Part shown: in pieces, positions 19,986-30,308 of the stretch | Layout of the letters: each line of letters begins with the position of its first letter | Position numbering within the stretch: the stretch's first letter is position 1 | Assembly (NCBI GenBank): GCA_902618535.1 | Contig: CACNAV010000003.1 | Span: 62,001-126,000 of the forward strand | Reading direction: 5' to 3' | From: an uncultured Alphaproteobacteria bacterium | Lineage (GTDB): Bacteria > Pseudomonadota > Alphaproteobacteria > Methylaequorales > Methylaequoraceae | Length of the DNA stretch: 64,000 nt | Made by a program: the position numbers and the translations under genes | Notes under the pieces: generated by a model | What the model was told of the DNA's origin: nothing | What the model saw: only the letters and a program-made list of their open reading frames with translations | Databases searched by the model: none

Positions 19986-21731
19986 TCAAGATTTTTTTTT
20001 TATAACATTTATTTCCTCTATTAAAAGATTGTACTCACCAATCATTCTTGAAATTTCACTCTTATCAGTTGAATCAGTAATTGCTTTTTTTAATTTTTCC
20101 TTTTCTTTAAGTAAATCAGGTAATTTTAGATTATTTAAAATTTGACTAAAAAGTTTAGTCTTTTCTGATTTATTTAGAACTTTTAGATGAGTTTGGTATA
20201 AATTGTCTAACTTTTCGATGATTGACGAATATTTATTTTTTAATTTCTCTACAATATCTTCTTTGGATTCATTTTCTAAACTAATAACTGTTAAAATATT
20301 TTTTTTTATTGTTTCTAAATTTTGGTTATCAAGCCTAACTTTAACTATATCTTCCATCAAGGATAAGAAAATTTCTATTTCATAAAAAGCATAAACAACT
20401 AGCAGTTTTTCGTTAATATGTCCTTGAACTTTTTGAAAATGAGCTTTAGAGCCTTGATTAGTCAATAAGTTTTTTTCCCATAAAAACTTTTTTTTTTTAT
20501 TCATTAAGAATTTAAAATATTCAGTTGATACTGATTTATTCTTTATTTTATTTGAATAGGATCTAATTGTTTCATCAATTTTAGCAACAAATTCCGGGCT
20601 AAAATCATTAAACGATTCGATTATAATCTTCCATAAAAATTCAGCTAAACCAATCGAGTTATCTTTAAAAGATTTAAATTTCTGATAATTGTTTTTATTA
20701 AAGAAACTATCTGGATCATACTCAGACGGTAAAACAATAAACTTGAATGATTTTCCTGGAGAAAGAAATTCTAGAATCTTAAGCGCAATTTTTTTTGATG
20801 ATTCTTGGCCTGCTTGATCACCATCAAAACAAACAAAAGGAACATCAACTAAATTCCAAAGTTTGCCAATCTGATTAGCAGATAACGAGGTTCCCATTGG
20901 TGACAATGCGCATTTGAAGTTATTTTGATACATTGAAATCACATCCATATAACCTTCAACTAAAATAAGCTCTCTATTTTTTTTTATAACTTCATAATTT
21001 TGTGTAAGTCCAAATAAAATTTCGCTTTTTTTAAAGATTGAACTTTCCTGAGAGTTTATATATTTAATTTTTGAGGCACCAAGTGATCTGGCACCAAAGG
21101 CAACAATTTTATTAGAGTAGTTAAAAATAGGAAACGTTATTCTTTCCTTAAACCTTCCAAAAAAATTGTTATCTTCTTTGTTTATAAATAGATCTGTTTT
21201 TTTTAAATCTTCTAAAGAAATCCCAAAATCACTAAAATAATTAATTACCTTTTCATCATTGGGACAAAATCCAATTTGAAACTTATCAATTGATTCTAAA
21301 TTTATTTTTCTCGATTTTAGGTAATTAATAGCATAATTATTGGTTTTAAGATTTTTTACAAATAAATCATTAGCCAAATTTAAGATCCTGAATAGTTTAG
21401 TGTTAAGATTAAATTTATCTGAATCTTCATACACAAGGTCAATTCCTAAATAATTAGACAAATATTTAATAGTTTCCGGAAAAGAAAAGTTTTTAAATTT
21501 CTGGATAAAAGTTATTACATTACCCCCTGCTTTGCATCCAAAGCAATGATAAAGTCCTTTACTATCATTAACATTAAATGAGGGTGTTTTTTCTTCATGA
21601 AAGGGGCATCTTCCCACAAAAGAGTTTCCTCGTTGTGTTAATGTTACATATTTTGAAATTAGTTCAGATAATTTGGAGCGATTGTTAAATTGAATTAATA
21701 GTTCATCTACTGAAATTCTTTTTCTTTTCAT
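19986..21731 (-). CDS. dnaG: DNA primase DnaG
   Basis: Makes RNA primers at the replication fork. The N-terminal CHC2 zinc-binding domain has ligands C42, H45, C63 and C66 (GRCPFHEEKTP ... YHCFGCKAGG). The RNA-polymerase core follows, then the TOPRIM domain with catalytic E259 in VEGYMDV and a later DGDQAG motif. The C-terminal DnaB-interaction region is lysine-rich and diverged. 581 residues is within the family range. It overlaps yqeY by 4 bp (ATGA), an arrangement typical of alphaproteobacteria. Confidence 0.96.
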   Translation of the reverse strand: MKRKRISVDELLIQFNNRSKLSELISKYVTLTQRGNSFVGRCPFHEEKTPSFNVNDSKGLYHCFGCKAGGNVITFIQKFKNFSFPETIKYLSNYLGIDLVYEDSDKFNLNTKLFRILNLANDLFVKNLKTNNYAINYLKSRKINLESIDKFQIGFCPNDEKVINYFSDFGISLEDLKKTDLFINKEDNNFFGRFKERITFPIFNYSNKIVAFGARSLGASKIKYINSQESSIFKKSEILFGLTQNYEVIKKNRELILVEGYMDVISMYQNNFKCALSPMGTSLSANQIGKLWNLVDVPFVCFDGDQAGQESSKKIALKILEFLSPGKSFKFIVLPSEYDPDSFFNKNNYQKFKSFKDNSIGLAEFLWKIIIESFNDFSPEFVAKIDETIRSYSNKIKNKSVSTEYFKFLMNKKKKFLWEKNLLTNQGSKAHFQKVQGHINEKLLVVYAFYEIEIFLSLMEDIVKVRLDNQNLETIKKNILTVISLENESKEDIVEKLKNKYSSIIEKLDNLYQTHLKVLNKSEKTKLFSQILNNLKLPDLLKEKEKLKKAITDSTDKSEISRMIGEYNLLIEEINVIKKKS

Positions 21732-22189
21732 TTAAGATTTTTTTTCGCTAGTTCAGCAACCTCTTTCATATCAATTTGACCGGGATATTCATTTTTTAAA
21801 AAACTCATTAATTTACCTAAGTCTTTTATAGAAGAGCAACCTATTTCAGATATTGATTGAATAATAATTTTTTGAAGATCGTCAGATTTGATTTGCTTTG
21901 GTAAGAATGAATTAATAATCTCGATCTCTTTTTCTTCTCTTTTCTTGAGGTCAGTCCTACCTGCTTTTGAATAGATATCTACACTTTCTTTTCTTTGCTT
22001 AATCATATTTTGAAGAAGCAATAGAATTTGTTGATCGGAGATGGTGTCTCCCTTTTTTTTGCTTCTATTTTCAATATCACTGTCTTTAACAGCAGCTAAA
22101 ATGAGACGTAATGTTGCGGTTGCAATATTATCTCTTTTCTTGAGATTATCGTCTAAACTTTTTTTAATATTTTCTCTCAAAGAGGTCAT
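21728..22189 (-). CDS. GatB/YqeY domain protein
   Basis: Small helical protein of the YqeY family, which resembles the tRNA-binding tail of the GatB amidotransferase subunit; the biological role is not established. Family features: an N-terminal RENIKKSLDDNLKKRD helix, TLRLILAAVKD, and the C-terminal LGKLMSFLKNEYPGQIDMKEVAELAKK. 153 residues is typical. It is co-directional with dnaG (4-bp overlap) and divergent from carA, the standard alphaproteobacterial order. Confidence 0.9.
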   Translation of the reverse strand: MTSLRENIKKSLDDNLKKRDNIATATLRLILAAVKDSDIENRSKKKGDTISDQQILLLLQNMIKQRKESVDIYSKAGRTDLKKREEKEIEIINSFLPKQIKSDDLQKIIIQSISEIGCSSIKDLGKLMSFLKNEYPGQIDMKEVAELAKKNLK

Positions 22190-22289
22190 TATTCATATCC
22201 ATATCTAATAAACTCAAAAAAATCAATAAAACTATTAAATTTCATTTTCAACTTTGGAAAAAATTTATTCTGTGTATATTATCTTTCAG

Positions 22290-23438
22290 ATGTTTAAAGG
22301 CTCTATTAATGAGAATGAGGATTGTATTCTAGTACTGAATAATGGTCATCATTTTTTTGGAAAGGGTTTCGGTTATCACGGAAATTTCTTTGGTGAAATT
22401 TGTTTCAATACATCAATTACTGGTTACCAAGAAATTCTTACTGATCCCTCTTATTTTAAACAAATTATCACATTTACTTTTCCTCATATTGGAATAGTGG
22501 GTACAAACAAAATAGATGTCGAAAGTTCTAAAATGTATGCCTCTGCTTGTATTGTAAAAAATGAACTTACCCCTTCATCAAATTATAGATCGGATAAAAG
22601 TTTTGAGAATTGGCTCAAAAAAAATAAAAAAGCGTGTATAACAGGCATTGACACTCGATTGCTCACAAAAATTATTCGAGACGAAGGAGCTTGCAATGCT
22701 TTAATTCATTTTCCAAGAAATAAACTAGAAAAAATTGATTATTTGAAAAATGAATTAACAAGTTTTCCCTCCATGAAAAATACCGATTTAGCTTCAGAGG
22801 TATCAACAAAACATGTATATAAATGGAACAATAATAAAAAAATACCTATAAATTTTGAAAATATTAAAGGTAAATTTATAGCTGTTATAGACTTTGGAAT
22901 TAAACATAATATTCTTAAAATTCTTAATCAAAGTAAATTCCAAATAATTGTTTTCCCGCATAACTTCAAAATAAAAAAAATTTTAAACAAAAGCACTGTT
23001 GGCTTTTTTCTATCAAATGGTCCAGGTGACCCTAAAGCTACATTTGAAAAAATTAAAAGTAACTTAGCGCTGATTAAAAACTCGGAAATTCCAATTTTTG
23101 GAATATGTTTAGGACACCAAATCCTTTCACTTTTATTTGGAGGAAAAACAGAAAAGATGCATCACGGACATAGAGGTGCAAACCATCCCATAAAAAATCA
23201 CACGACTGGAAAAGTTGAAATTACTGTTCAGAATCATGGTTTTGTTGTTTCAAAAAAAAACCTACCTAAAAACATGAAAGTTACACACTCATCTCTTTTT
23301 GATGGAACTATTGCTGGACTAAAAATTTTAAAAAAACCTTTTTTTTCAGTTCAATACCATCCAGAGGCTTCTCCTGGTCCACAGGACAGTAGGTATTTAT
23401 TTCAAAAGTTTGAATCACTAGTACAAAAATATGCCTAA
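22290..23438 (+). CDS. carA: Carbamoyl-phosphate synthase small subunit CarA
   Basis: Glutamine amidotransferase subunit that feeds ammonia to CarB for arginine and pyrimidine synthesis. The N-terminal CPSase_sm_chain domain ([16 protein letters not shown] ... [17 protein letters not shown]) precedes the class I GATase, with nucleophile C273 in FGICLGHQ and H357/E359 in YHPEASPGP. The ATG at 22290 places the conserved N-terminus correctly; a TTG 36 bp upstream would add 12 residues with no family match. It overlaps carB by 8 bp. Confidence 0.96.
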   Translation: MFKGSINENEDCILVLNNGHHFFGKGFGYHGNFFGEICFNTSITGYQEILTDPSYFKQIITFTFPHIGIVGTNKIDVESSKMYASACIVKNELTPSSNYRSDKSFENWLKKNKKACITGIDTRLLTKIIRDEGACNALIHFPRNKLEKIDYLKNELTSFPSMKNTDLASEVSTKHVYKWNNNKKIPINFENIKGKFIAVIDFGIKHNILKILNQSKFQIIVFPHNFKIKKILNKSTVGFFLSNGPGDPKATFEKIKSNLALIKNSEIPIFGICLGHQILSLLFGGKTEKMHHGHRGANHPIKNHTTGKVEITVQNHGFVVSKKNLPKNMKVTHSSLFDGTIAGLKILKKPFFSVQYHPEASPGPQDSRYLFQKFESLVQKYA

Positions 23439-26400
23439 AAGAAAAGATATAAAAAAAATTATGATTATTGGAGCAGGACCAATAATAATTGGTCAAGCTT
23501 GTGAGTTTGACTATTCTGGCGCACAAGCATGTAAAGCTTTAAAAGAAGAAGGCTATAAAATAATCCTAGTAAACTCAAATCCAGCGACAATCATGACAGA
23601 TCCAAATCTTGCAGATAAGACATACATTGAACCGCTTAATTCATACTTTCTAGAACAAATAATTAAAAAAGAAAAGCCTGACGCTTTGCTTTCAACTATG
23701 GGAGGACAAACAGCTTTAAATCTTTCTATAGATTTGCAAAAAAAAAAGATCCTATCTAAGTATAAAGTAGAACTTATTGGTGCAACTGAATCAGTTATTG
23801 AAAAAGCAGAGAACAGAGATCTTTTTAAGAAATCTATGGAAAAAATTGGGCTTGATTCACCTAAAGGATATGTGGCGAATAATTTAAATAATGCATTAAA
23901 AATACTCAGCGTTTTAAAATTTCCTGTAATCATAAGGCCATCTTTTACTCTTGGTGGTTCTGGAGGAGGAACAGCCAAAAATAAAAATGAATTCGTAAAC
24001 ATTGTAAAAAAAGGTATCAGTCTATCACCTATAAGTGAAGTTCTCATTGAAGAATCTTTGGTCGGGTGGAAGGAATATGAAATGGAGGTCATAAGAGATA
24101 AAAATGATAATTGCATAATTGTTTGTTCAATAGAAAATATTGATCCGATGGGTGTTCATACAGGTGACTCAATCACTGTTGCACCATCTTTAACTCTTAC
24201 TGATAAAGAATTTCAAAAAATGCGAAATGATTCTATTGAAGTGATAAGAGAAATTGGTGTTGAGACAGGTGGAGCAAATGTACAATTTGCTGTTAATCCC
24301 AAAAATGGAAGAATGGTTGTAATTGAAATGAACCCAAGAGTTTCGAGATCATCAGCCTTAGCATCCAAAGCAACAGGCTTTCCAATTGCTAGGGTAGCCG
24401 CTAAGTTAGCTATTGGATATTCTTTGGATGAATTAAAAAATGATATTACTAAAATTACACCGGCTTCATTTGAACCAACAATTGACTACATCGTTACAAA
24501 GATACCAAGATTTACATTTGAAAAATTTAGTGAAACAGAAGAAAAGCTTGGAACAACTATGAAGTCGATTGGCGAATGTATGGCAATAGGTAGAAATTTC
24601 AAAGAATCATTCCAAAAAGCTGTAAGGAGCCTAGAGATAGGTTTAGATGGCTTAAACTCAAATAAAAATTTGAAAGATAAAAAAAAAGAACAGCTAAAAA
24701 CTCTTCTCGAAAAAAACCTCCCTAATAAATTTTTAATTATAGCCGAGGCCTTAAGGAAGGGTATCGACATTAATACAGTTATAAAAAAGTCAAAATACGA
24801 TTATTGGTTTATTAGAGAAATAGACGAAATAGTAAAACTTGAAAATACATTAAAAAAAAAATTTAATCTTAATATTTATAAAAAATGTAAGGCTACTGGC
24901 TTTTCAGATCATAGAATCTTAGAACTATCAAAAACATCTCCAACTAAATTAAAAGATTTGAGAATAAAATATAATCTTCATGCAAAATTTAAAAATATAG
25001 ACACATGTTCTGGCGAATTTAAGTCATTTACGCCCTATATGTATTCATCATGGGAATCAAATGATTATGGTTCTAATTTTGAAAAAGAAACTGACATAAC
25101 AAATAAAAAAAAAGTTATTATTATTGGAGGAGGACCTAATAGAATTGGTCAAGGTATAGAATTTGATTACTGTTGTGTTCACTCATCATACGCAATCAGA
25201 GAAATGGGAATAGAGTCAATTATGATTAACTGTAACCCTGAAACTGTTTCTACTGACTTTGATACCTCTGATAGACTCTATTTTGAACCATTAGATATTG
25301 AATCGGTTCTATCTATCTGTAAGTCAGAAAATTTAAATGGACATTTATTAGGAGTTATTGTTCAGCTTGGAGGACAAACTCCTCTTAAACTTGCTGAAAA
25401 AATTTTTGAAAATAAAATAAAAATTTTGGGAACAAGTTTTAAATCCATTGACTTGTGTGAGGACAGGGAGAGTTTTAACAAGTTAATAAAAAAACTTGAA
25501 ATTAACCAACCCAAAAGTGACATTGTATTCAATTTAAAACAGGCAAAAAAATCGTTAAAAAAAATCCAGTTTCCAATTGTAATCAGACCTTCATATGTTT
25601 TAGGTGGCCGAGCTATGAGAATAATAAATAATGAGCTAGAGCTAGAAAAATATTTTCATTCTAATTTTATTGAAAACAATAAGGCGATCTTGATCGATGA
25701 GTTTTTATTGGGTGCAAAAGAAATTGATGTTGACGCATTATCAGATGGAAATGATGTTTTTATTGCTGGTATTTTGGAACACATTGAAGAGGCTGGTGTT
25801 CACTCGGGTGACTCAGCTTGTTCATTGCCTCCTCAAACTATTCCGAAAAAGATTATCTATGAGATAGAAAATATTACTAAATCAATTGTTAAAAAACTCA
25901 AAGTTGTTGGGTTTACAAATATTCAATATGCAATCAAAGACGAAAAAGTTTTTGTTTTAGAGGTAAACCCAAGAGCAAGTAGGACAGTACCTTTTATTAG
26001 TAAGTCGATTGGAGTTCCGTTAGCAAATATTGCGACAAAACTAATGCTAGGAAAAAAACTAAAAGATTTTAAACTTTTAAGTAAACATTTAGATTCTGTT
26101 TTTGTGAAGGAATCAGTTTTTCCTTTTGACAGATTTCCAGGTGAGGATGTTATTCTTGGCCCAGAAATGAAATCAACAGGTGAGGTCATGGGAATAGATA
26201 AAAACTTCCCTGTAGCTTATATAAAATCTCAAATAGCTGCTGGAAATAAGCTACCTTTAAAAGGTTCAGTTTTTGTTTCGGTTAGAGACGAAGATAAAGA
26301 AAATATATTTTTACTCTCTCAGGTTTTAAAAAAAATTAATTTTAAAATTTGCGCTACTAAAGGCACAGCAGAGTTTCTGTTAAGATTTGGAATTGAAACT

Positions 26401-26655
26401 AAAATTGTTAATAAAGTTAACGAGGGAACTCCCCATATTTTGGACTTAATTGAAAAAAAAAAGATTCAACTAATAATAAATACTACCTCAGGGAAAAAAT
26501 CAATTGCTGACAGTTTTTCCATAAGAAGAAGTGCAATAAGAAACAAGATTCCATATTTTACAACAATTTCTGCAGCTAAAGTTGCGGTTACCGGACTAAA
26601 TATAATTAAAAAGACAAAATTTTCGGTAAAACCAATTCAAGATGTTTATAAATAA
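23431..26655 (+). CDS. carB: Carbamoyl-phosphate synthase large subunit CarB
   Basis: Makes carbamoyl phosphate from bicarbonate, ammonia and two ATP. It shows the internal duplication of the family: two ATP-grasp halves, each opening with a G-G/A-GP-N/I-IGQ...FDYS/C motif ([18 protein letters not shown] near residue 10; [17 protein letters not shown] near 565) and each with a metal-binding EMNPR/EVNPR motif followed by VSRSSA or ASRTVP. The C-terminal ~130 residues are the MGS-like regulatory domain. 1074 residues is full length. The start lies inside the carA 3' end. Confidence 0.97.
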   Translation: MPKRKDIKKIMIIGAGPIIIGQACEFDYSGAQACKALKEEGYKIILVNSNPATIMTDPNLADKTYIEPLNSYFLEQIIKKEKPDALLSTMGGQTALNLSIDLQKKKILSKYKVELIGATESVIEKAENRDLFKKSMEKIGLDSPKGYVANNLNNALKILSVLKFPVIIRPSFTLGGSGGGTAKNKNEFVNIVKKGISLSPISEVLIEESLVGWKEYEMEVIRDKNDNCIIVCSIENIDPMGVHTGDSITVAPSLTLTDKEFQKMRNDSIEVIREIGVETGGANVQFAVNPKNGRMVVIEMNPRVSRSSALASKATGFPIARVAAKLAIGYSLDELKNDITKITPASFEPTIDYIVTKIPRFTFEKFSETEEKLGTTMKSIGECMAIGRNFKESFQKAVRSLEIGLDGLNSNKNLKDKKKEQLKTLLEKNLPNKFLIIAEALRKGIDINTVIKKSKYDYWFIREIDEIVKLENTLKKKFNLNIYKKCKATGFSDHRILELSKTSPTKLKDLRIKYNLHAKFKNIDTCSGEFKSFTPYMYSSWESNDYGSNFEKETDITNKKKVIIIGGGPNRIGQGIEFDYCCVHSSYAIREMGIESIMINCNPETVSTDFDTSDRLYFEPLDIESVLSICKSENLNGHLLGVIVQLGGQTPLKLAEKIFENKIKILGTSFKSIDLCEDRESFNKLIKKLEINQPKSDIVFNLKQAKKSLKKIQFPIVIRPSYVLGGRAMRIINNELELEKYFHSNFIENNKAILIDEFLLGAKEIDVDALSDGNDVFIAGILEHIEEAGVHSGDSACSLPPQTIPKKIIYEIENITKSIVKKLKVVGFTNIQYAIKDEKVFVLEVNPRASRTVPFISKSIGVPLANIATKLMLGKKLKDFKLLSKHLDSVFVKESVFPFDRFPGEDVILGPEMKSTGEVMGIDKNFPVAYIKSQIAAGNKLPLKGSVFVSVRDEDKENIFLLSQVLKKINFKICATKGTAEFLLRFGIETKIVNKVNEGTPHILDLIEKKKIQLIINTTSGKKSIADSFSIRRSAIRNKIPYFTTISAAKVAVTGLNIIKKTKFSVKPIQDVYK

Positions 26656-26693
26656 TAGAATTTAATTTTTTAAATATTATAATATACTTTATA

Positions 26694-27170
26694 ATGAGTG
26701 AAAAGTTACCAATGACAGCTGATGGTCTTGTGAAGTTAAAATCTGAGCTTGAAAATCTAAAGAATTCTGAAAGGCCTAGCATAATTAAAGCAATTGCAGA
26801 GGCAAGAGAACACGGAGATTTATCGGAGAATGCTGAATATCACGCAGCTAGAGAAAAGCAAAGTTTTATAGAGGGAAGGATTTCTGAGCTTGAAAACAAG
26901 ATTAGTAGAGCTGAAGTTATAGATACTTCTTCACTTGATAATTCAAGGATTACCTTTGGGGCAACAGTAAAGATAACCGACTTAAGCAGTGATGAAACAC
27001 ACACGTACACAATAGTTGGAGCTGATGAATCAGATATTGAAAAAAATTTAATATCAATTTCTGCACCATTGGGTAGAGCTATGATAAATAAAACTATTAA
27101 TGATGTGATTGAAGTTACAACTCCAGGTGGACTAAAAGAATATCAAATCAACTCTATAAAATATTCATAA
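26694..27170 (+). CDS. greA: Transcription elongation factor GreA
   Basis: Enters the RNA polymerase secondary channel and stimulates cleavage of backtracked transcripts. The N-terminal coiled coil carries the catalytic acidic tip in AREHGDLSENAEYHAAREKQ; the C-terminal FKBP-like domain (YTIVGADESD ... ISAPLGRAMINKTINDVIEV) is complete. 158 residues is standard. It lies 38 bp downstream of carB and 2 bp upstream of trxB, in an order found across alphaproteobacteria. Confidence 0.96.
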   Translation: MSEKLPMTADGLVKLKSELENLKNSERPSIIKAIAEAREHGDLSENAEYHAAREKQSFIEGRISELENKISRAEVIDTSSLDNSRITFGATVKITDLSSDETHTYTIVGADESDIEKNLISISAPLGRAMINKTINDVIEVTTPGGLKEYQINSIKYS

Positions 27171-27172
27171 AC

Positions 27173-28111
27173 ATGGTTAAAGCTGAAAATATAACAATTA
27201 TAGGTTCTGGTCCAGCTGGGTATACAGCTGCAATTTATGCGGCAAGAGCAGGGCTTTCTCCATTAATGATTTCGGGTTTAGAACAGGGAGGACAACTTAT
27301 GATAACAACAGATGTTGAAAACTACCCTGGTTTTGAAAAACCAGTTCAAGGACCATGGCTTATGGAACAAATGAAGAATCAAGCTAAATCTTTTGGAACA
27401 AGAATTTTAGTCGATTTTGTAAAAGATGTTGATTTAAATTCCTTGCCTTTTGAAATTAAGACAGAAAAAGAAGTAATAAAATCTAATTCCATTGTTATTG
27501 CAACTGGTGCAAAAGCAAACTGGTTAAACATAAAAGGTGAACAAGAGTTTATGGGTTTTGGAGTTTCAGCATGTGCAACATGTGATGGGTTTTTTTTTAA
27601 AGATAAAGATGTTGCAGTTGTAGGTGGTGGGAATACAGCTGTCGAGGAAGCTTTGTTTTTATCTAATTTATGTAGAAAAGTTCATATTATTCACAGAAGA
27701 GATAAATTAAGAGCAGAGAAAATACTTCAAGAAAGGTTATTTCAAAAAAAAAATGTTGAGTTTATTTGGGATAGTAATGTTACGGAAATAACTGGAGATT
27801 TGGAAAAAAAAGTACTTCAGTCAATTACGATTAAAAATAAACAGAATGAAATTAATCAATTGTCAGTTGATGGTTTTTTCGTCGCAATTGGCCACAGTCC
27901 AGCAACAACTTTATTCAAAAATAAATTACAAATGGATAATGATGGTTATATTTTTACAGAACCAAATTCTACCAAAACAGATATTGATGGAGTTTTTGCC
28001 GCAGGTGATGTTACAGATAGGTTATACAGACAAGCAGTAACTGCTGCTGGAATGGGTTGTATGAGTGCAATAGAAGCAGAAAGTTTTCTTAGCTCAAAAA
28101 AAATTATTTAA
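27173..28111 (+). CDS. trxB: Thioredoxin reductase TrxB
   Basis: NADPH-dependent flavoenzyme that reduces thioredoxin. FAD-binding GSGPAGYTAAIYAARA lies at the N-terminus, the redox-active CATC (C134, C137) in SACATCDGFFFK, an NADPH-binding GGGNTAVEEA follows, and the C-terminal FAD motif FAAGDVTD plus RQAVTAAGMGC closes the fold. 312 residues is typical. It ends tail-to-tail with the minus-strand panE-like gene, overlapping by 8 bp. Confidence 0.95.
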   Translation: MVKAENITIIGSGPAGYTAAIYAARAGLSPLMISGLEQGGQLMITTDVENYPGFEKPVQGPWLMEQMKNQAKSFGTRILVDFVKDVDLNSLPFEIKTEKEVIKSNSIVIATGAKANWLNIKGEQEFMGFGVSACATCDGFFFKDKDVAVVGGGNTAVEEALFLSNLCRKVHIIHRRDKLRAEKILQERLFQKKNVEFIWDSNVTEITGDLEKKVLQSITIKNKQNEINQLSVDGFFVAIGHSPATTLFKNKLQMDNDGYIFTEPNSTKTDIDGVFAAGDVTDRLYRQAVTAAGMGCMSAIEAESFLSSKKII

Positions 28112-29012
28112 CTTTTTTTATTCCCTCGACAATTTCGCTATGAATAGGACATTTAATTTTATAAGCTTTAGATAAAGTTTCTACTGAACCAGATAACCAA
28201 TCAAGCTCAAGCTTTTTGTTATTATTGAAATCAACATGCATAGACGATGTCATATTAAAAGGCATGTTATTAATTTTTTCCAACCAAAATTCCACTGGAT
28301 CGCTTCTAAAAGAAACACCAAATTTCTTTGATAAATTGTATGTTTCAAGCATTGCATCAATAAATTTATTTTTTAAATCTTGATCCTCAAAAATTTCACC
28401 AATAGGTTTCAAGAATAATGTTGTCATACCGCTATAAGCAGATAAAAAAATAAATTTTTCCCAAATTTTTTCTTTTATATTCTTCTTAAGGATTATTTTA
28501 AGTCCAATTTTTTGGACGCTTTGGCAAAAATCTTCAAGTAACTTATTTTCTGAAACGTCATATCCACCAACAAAAAAAGTTGCCAGATTTCCAATATGTT
28601 TTATAATTTGATCTTCATCTACAAAGACAGAAATTTGCGCAACGGCACCAATTGTATCAATATCAGGAAGTTCTTTCTTTAATTTTTCTTCAGCATAGAT
28701 ACCATTTTGAAAAGGAATAATAAGAGGTTTATTTTTTATTTTTTTTCTAATTTCATCAAGTACAGAATCAAAATCATATAATTTAACAGTGTTAATAATA
28801 ATATCAAAATATTCCTGCTCTGGAATCTCCTCACACACCTTGATCTTTGGACAGTTTAGTTTTCCTAATTTACTTTCAAGTTTCAGACCATTAGTCTTTA
28901 AAAAATTAAGTCTTTTTTTTCTGGCAATAAACGTTACATCGTAGTTATTGTTAACTAAATAAGAACCTATAAAACCACCTATTCCACCAACCCCAATAAC
29001 TAAAATTTTCAT
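28104..29012 (-). CDS. 2-dehydropantoate 2-reductase family protein (ApbA/PanE)
   Basis: NADPH-dependent ketopantoate reductase family, the reaction that supplies pantoate for coenzyme A. The Rossmann motif is VIGVGGIGGFIGSYL at the N-terminus; the family lysine region NTVKLYDFD, the PFQNGI segment and the C-terminal helical domain with a conserved-looking KIWEKFIFLSAYSGM are present. 302 residues is typical. The family is broad and some members act on other 2-oxoacids, so PanE itself is likely but not certain. It lies 4 bp downstream of the aminotransferase gene, probably in one transcript. Confidence 0.8.
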   Translation of the reverse strand: MKILVIGVGGIGGFIGSYLVNNNYDVTFIARKKRLNFLKTNGLKLESKLGKLNCPKIKVCEEIPEQEYFDIIINTVKLYDFDSVLDEIRKKIKNKPLIIPFQNGIYAEEKLKKELPDIDTIGAVAQISVFVDEDQIIKHIGNLATFFVGGYDVSENKLLEDFCQSVQKIGLKIILKKNIKEKIWEKFIFLSAYSGMTTLFLKPIGEIFEDQDLKNKFIDAMLETYNLSKKFGVSFRSDPVEFWLEKINNMPFNMTSSMHVDFNNNKKLELDWLSGSVETLSKAYKIKCPIHSEIVEGIKKVK

Positions 29013-29016
29013 ATAC

Positions 29017-30219
29017 TTAGAGTAATTTTTTTAAAGATTCTTCTATTTGTAGGCATGCAGTTTTCAACTCCTTTAATGAAGTAGCATAAGAAAGTCTAAA
29101 ATATGGAGACTTACCAAAAGCAACACCAGGCACTACTGCTACATTAGCGTGGTTTAACAAAAACTCAGAAAAATCTAAATCATTAGAGATTACCTTATCA
29201 TCATTATATTTTTTGCCAATAAATCCATCACATGACACATATAGATAAAATGCACCTTGTGGAATAAATGGTTTAAAACCATTAATTGAAGAAAAAAAGT
29301 CTACCAAGAAGTTTTTTCTATCTTCAAATTTAACTAACCAATCGTTTAAGAAAGTTTTTTTATTTTCTAGAGCAAACATAGCGGCCATTTGACTAATAGA
29401 ACATGGGTTTGTTGTACACTGAGATTGTATTTTAGAAATTGATTTAATAAGCTCTTTATGCCCAGCTCCATAACCTATTCTCCACCCAGTCATTGAAAAG
29501 ACTTTAGAGACTCCATTTACAATAAAAGTTCTATCAAATAAGTCAGGAGAAGTATTTAAAATATTAGTAAATTTTGTATTTTTATACAGAATATGTTCAT
29601 AGATATCATCTGATAGAATAAAAACATCTTTATACTTTCTGATAACATCTGAAAGCTTCCTAAGCTCATCTTCTGAATAAACTGAACCTGTTGGATTACC
29701 CGGTGAGTTTATTATAATCCACTTAGTTTTTTTTGTAATATTTTTTTCTAGGTCCTCAGGTTTTACCTTAAATCCATTTTCAAATTTTGTCTCAACAATT
29801 ATTGGTTTACCATTACATAAATTAACTATATCAGGATATGAGACCCAATAAGGAGAAGGAATCAATACTTCGTCACCTTCATTTATTGACGACATGAAAA
29901 GATTGTAAATGACGTGCTTTCCACCAACACCAACTGTTATATTTTCTTTTTTATAATTTAAATTATTTTCACTCTTAAACTTTCTTGTAATGACTTCTTT
30001 TAACTCATCAGTTCCATCAACTTGAGTATATTTTGTAAAGCCGTTTTTGATAGCTTCAATAGCAAATTCTTTAATATGAGCTGGTGTATCAAAGTCCGGT
30101 TCCCCTGAACTAAGACTTATAACTTTTATGCCATCTCTTGTCATTTCTCTTGCTTTTTGAGAAATTTTAACCGTGAGAGAAGGGTGAAACCTTGACAATC
30201 TATTAGAAATGAAATTCAT
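29017..30219 (-). CDS. Class I pyridoxal-phosphate aminotransferase, aspartate type
   Basis: Fold-type I aminotransferase, closest in pattern to the alphaproteobacterial aspartate (and often prephenate) aminotransferase AatA. Motifs: SLSSGEPDFDTP near the N-terminus, INSPGNPTGSVY, the DDIYEH cofactor-binding segment, the Schiff-base lysine in GVSKVFSMTGWRIGYG, and a substrate-carboxylate arginine in FRLSYA near the end. 400 residues is typical. Its start lies 90 bp from the divergently oriented uvrB start, so the two share an upstream region. Confidence 0.87.
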   Translation of the reverse strand: MNFISNRLSRFHPSLTVKISQKAREMTRDGIKVISLSSGEPDFDTPAHIKEFAIEAIKNGFTKYTQVDGTDELKEVITRKFKSENNLNYKKENITVGVGGKHVIYNLFMSSINEGDEVLIPSPYWVSYPDIVNLCNGKPIIVETKFENGFKVKPEDLEKNITKKTKWIIINSPGNPTGSVYSEDELRKLSDVIRKYKDVFILSDDIYEHILYKNTKFTNILNTSPDLFDRTFIVNGVSKVFSMTGWRIGYGAGHKELIKSISKIQSQCTTNPCSISQMAAMFALENKKTFLNDWLVKFEDRKNFLVDFFSSINGFKPFIPQGAFYLYVSCDGFIGKKYNDDKVISNDLDFSEFLLNHANVAVVPGVAFGKSPYFRLSYATSLKELKTACLQIEESLKKLL

Positions 30220-30308
30220 TAATTATGGAAAAAAATTTAAAACTTCAACATTTAGGATTATATATATTCTTTTATAAAAATATATTAGATTTTAAAATTA
30301 ATTTAAAT

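Noticed and set aside
22254-22289. TTG start 36 bp upstream of the carA ATG
   Set aside because: The added residues match no CarA N-terminus and the ATG at 22290 places the conserved region correctly.
23553-24116. Minus-strand ORF opposite carB
   Set aside because: Shadow frame of a strongly conserved gene; no independent support.
30225-30308. ATG start giving UvrB 28 extra residues
   Set aside because: The extra segment is hydrophobic and lacks family support; the ATG at 30309 gives the normal UvrB start.
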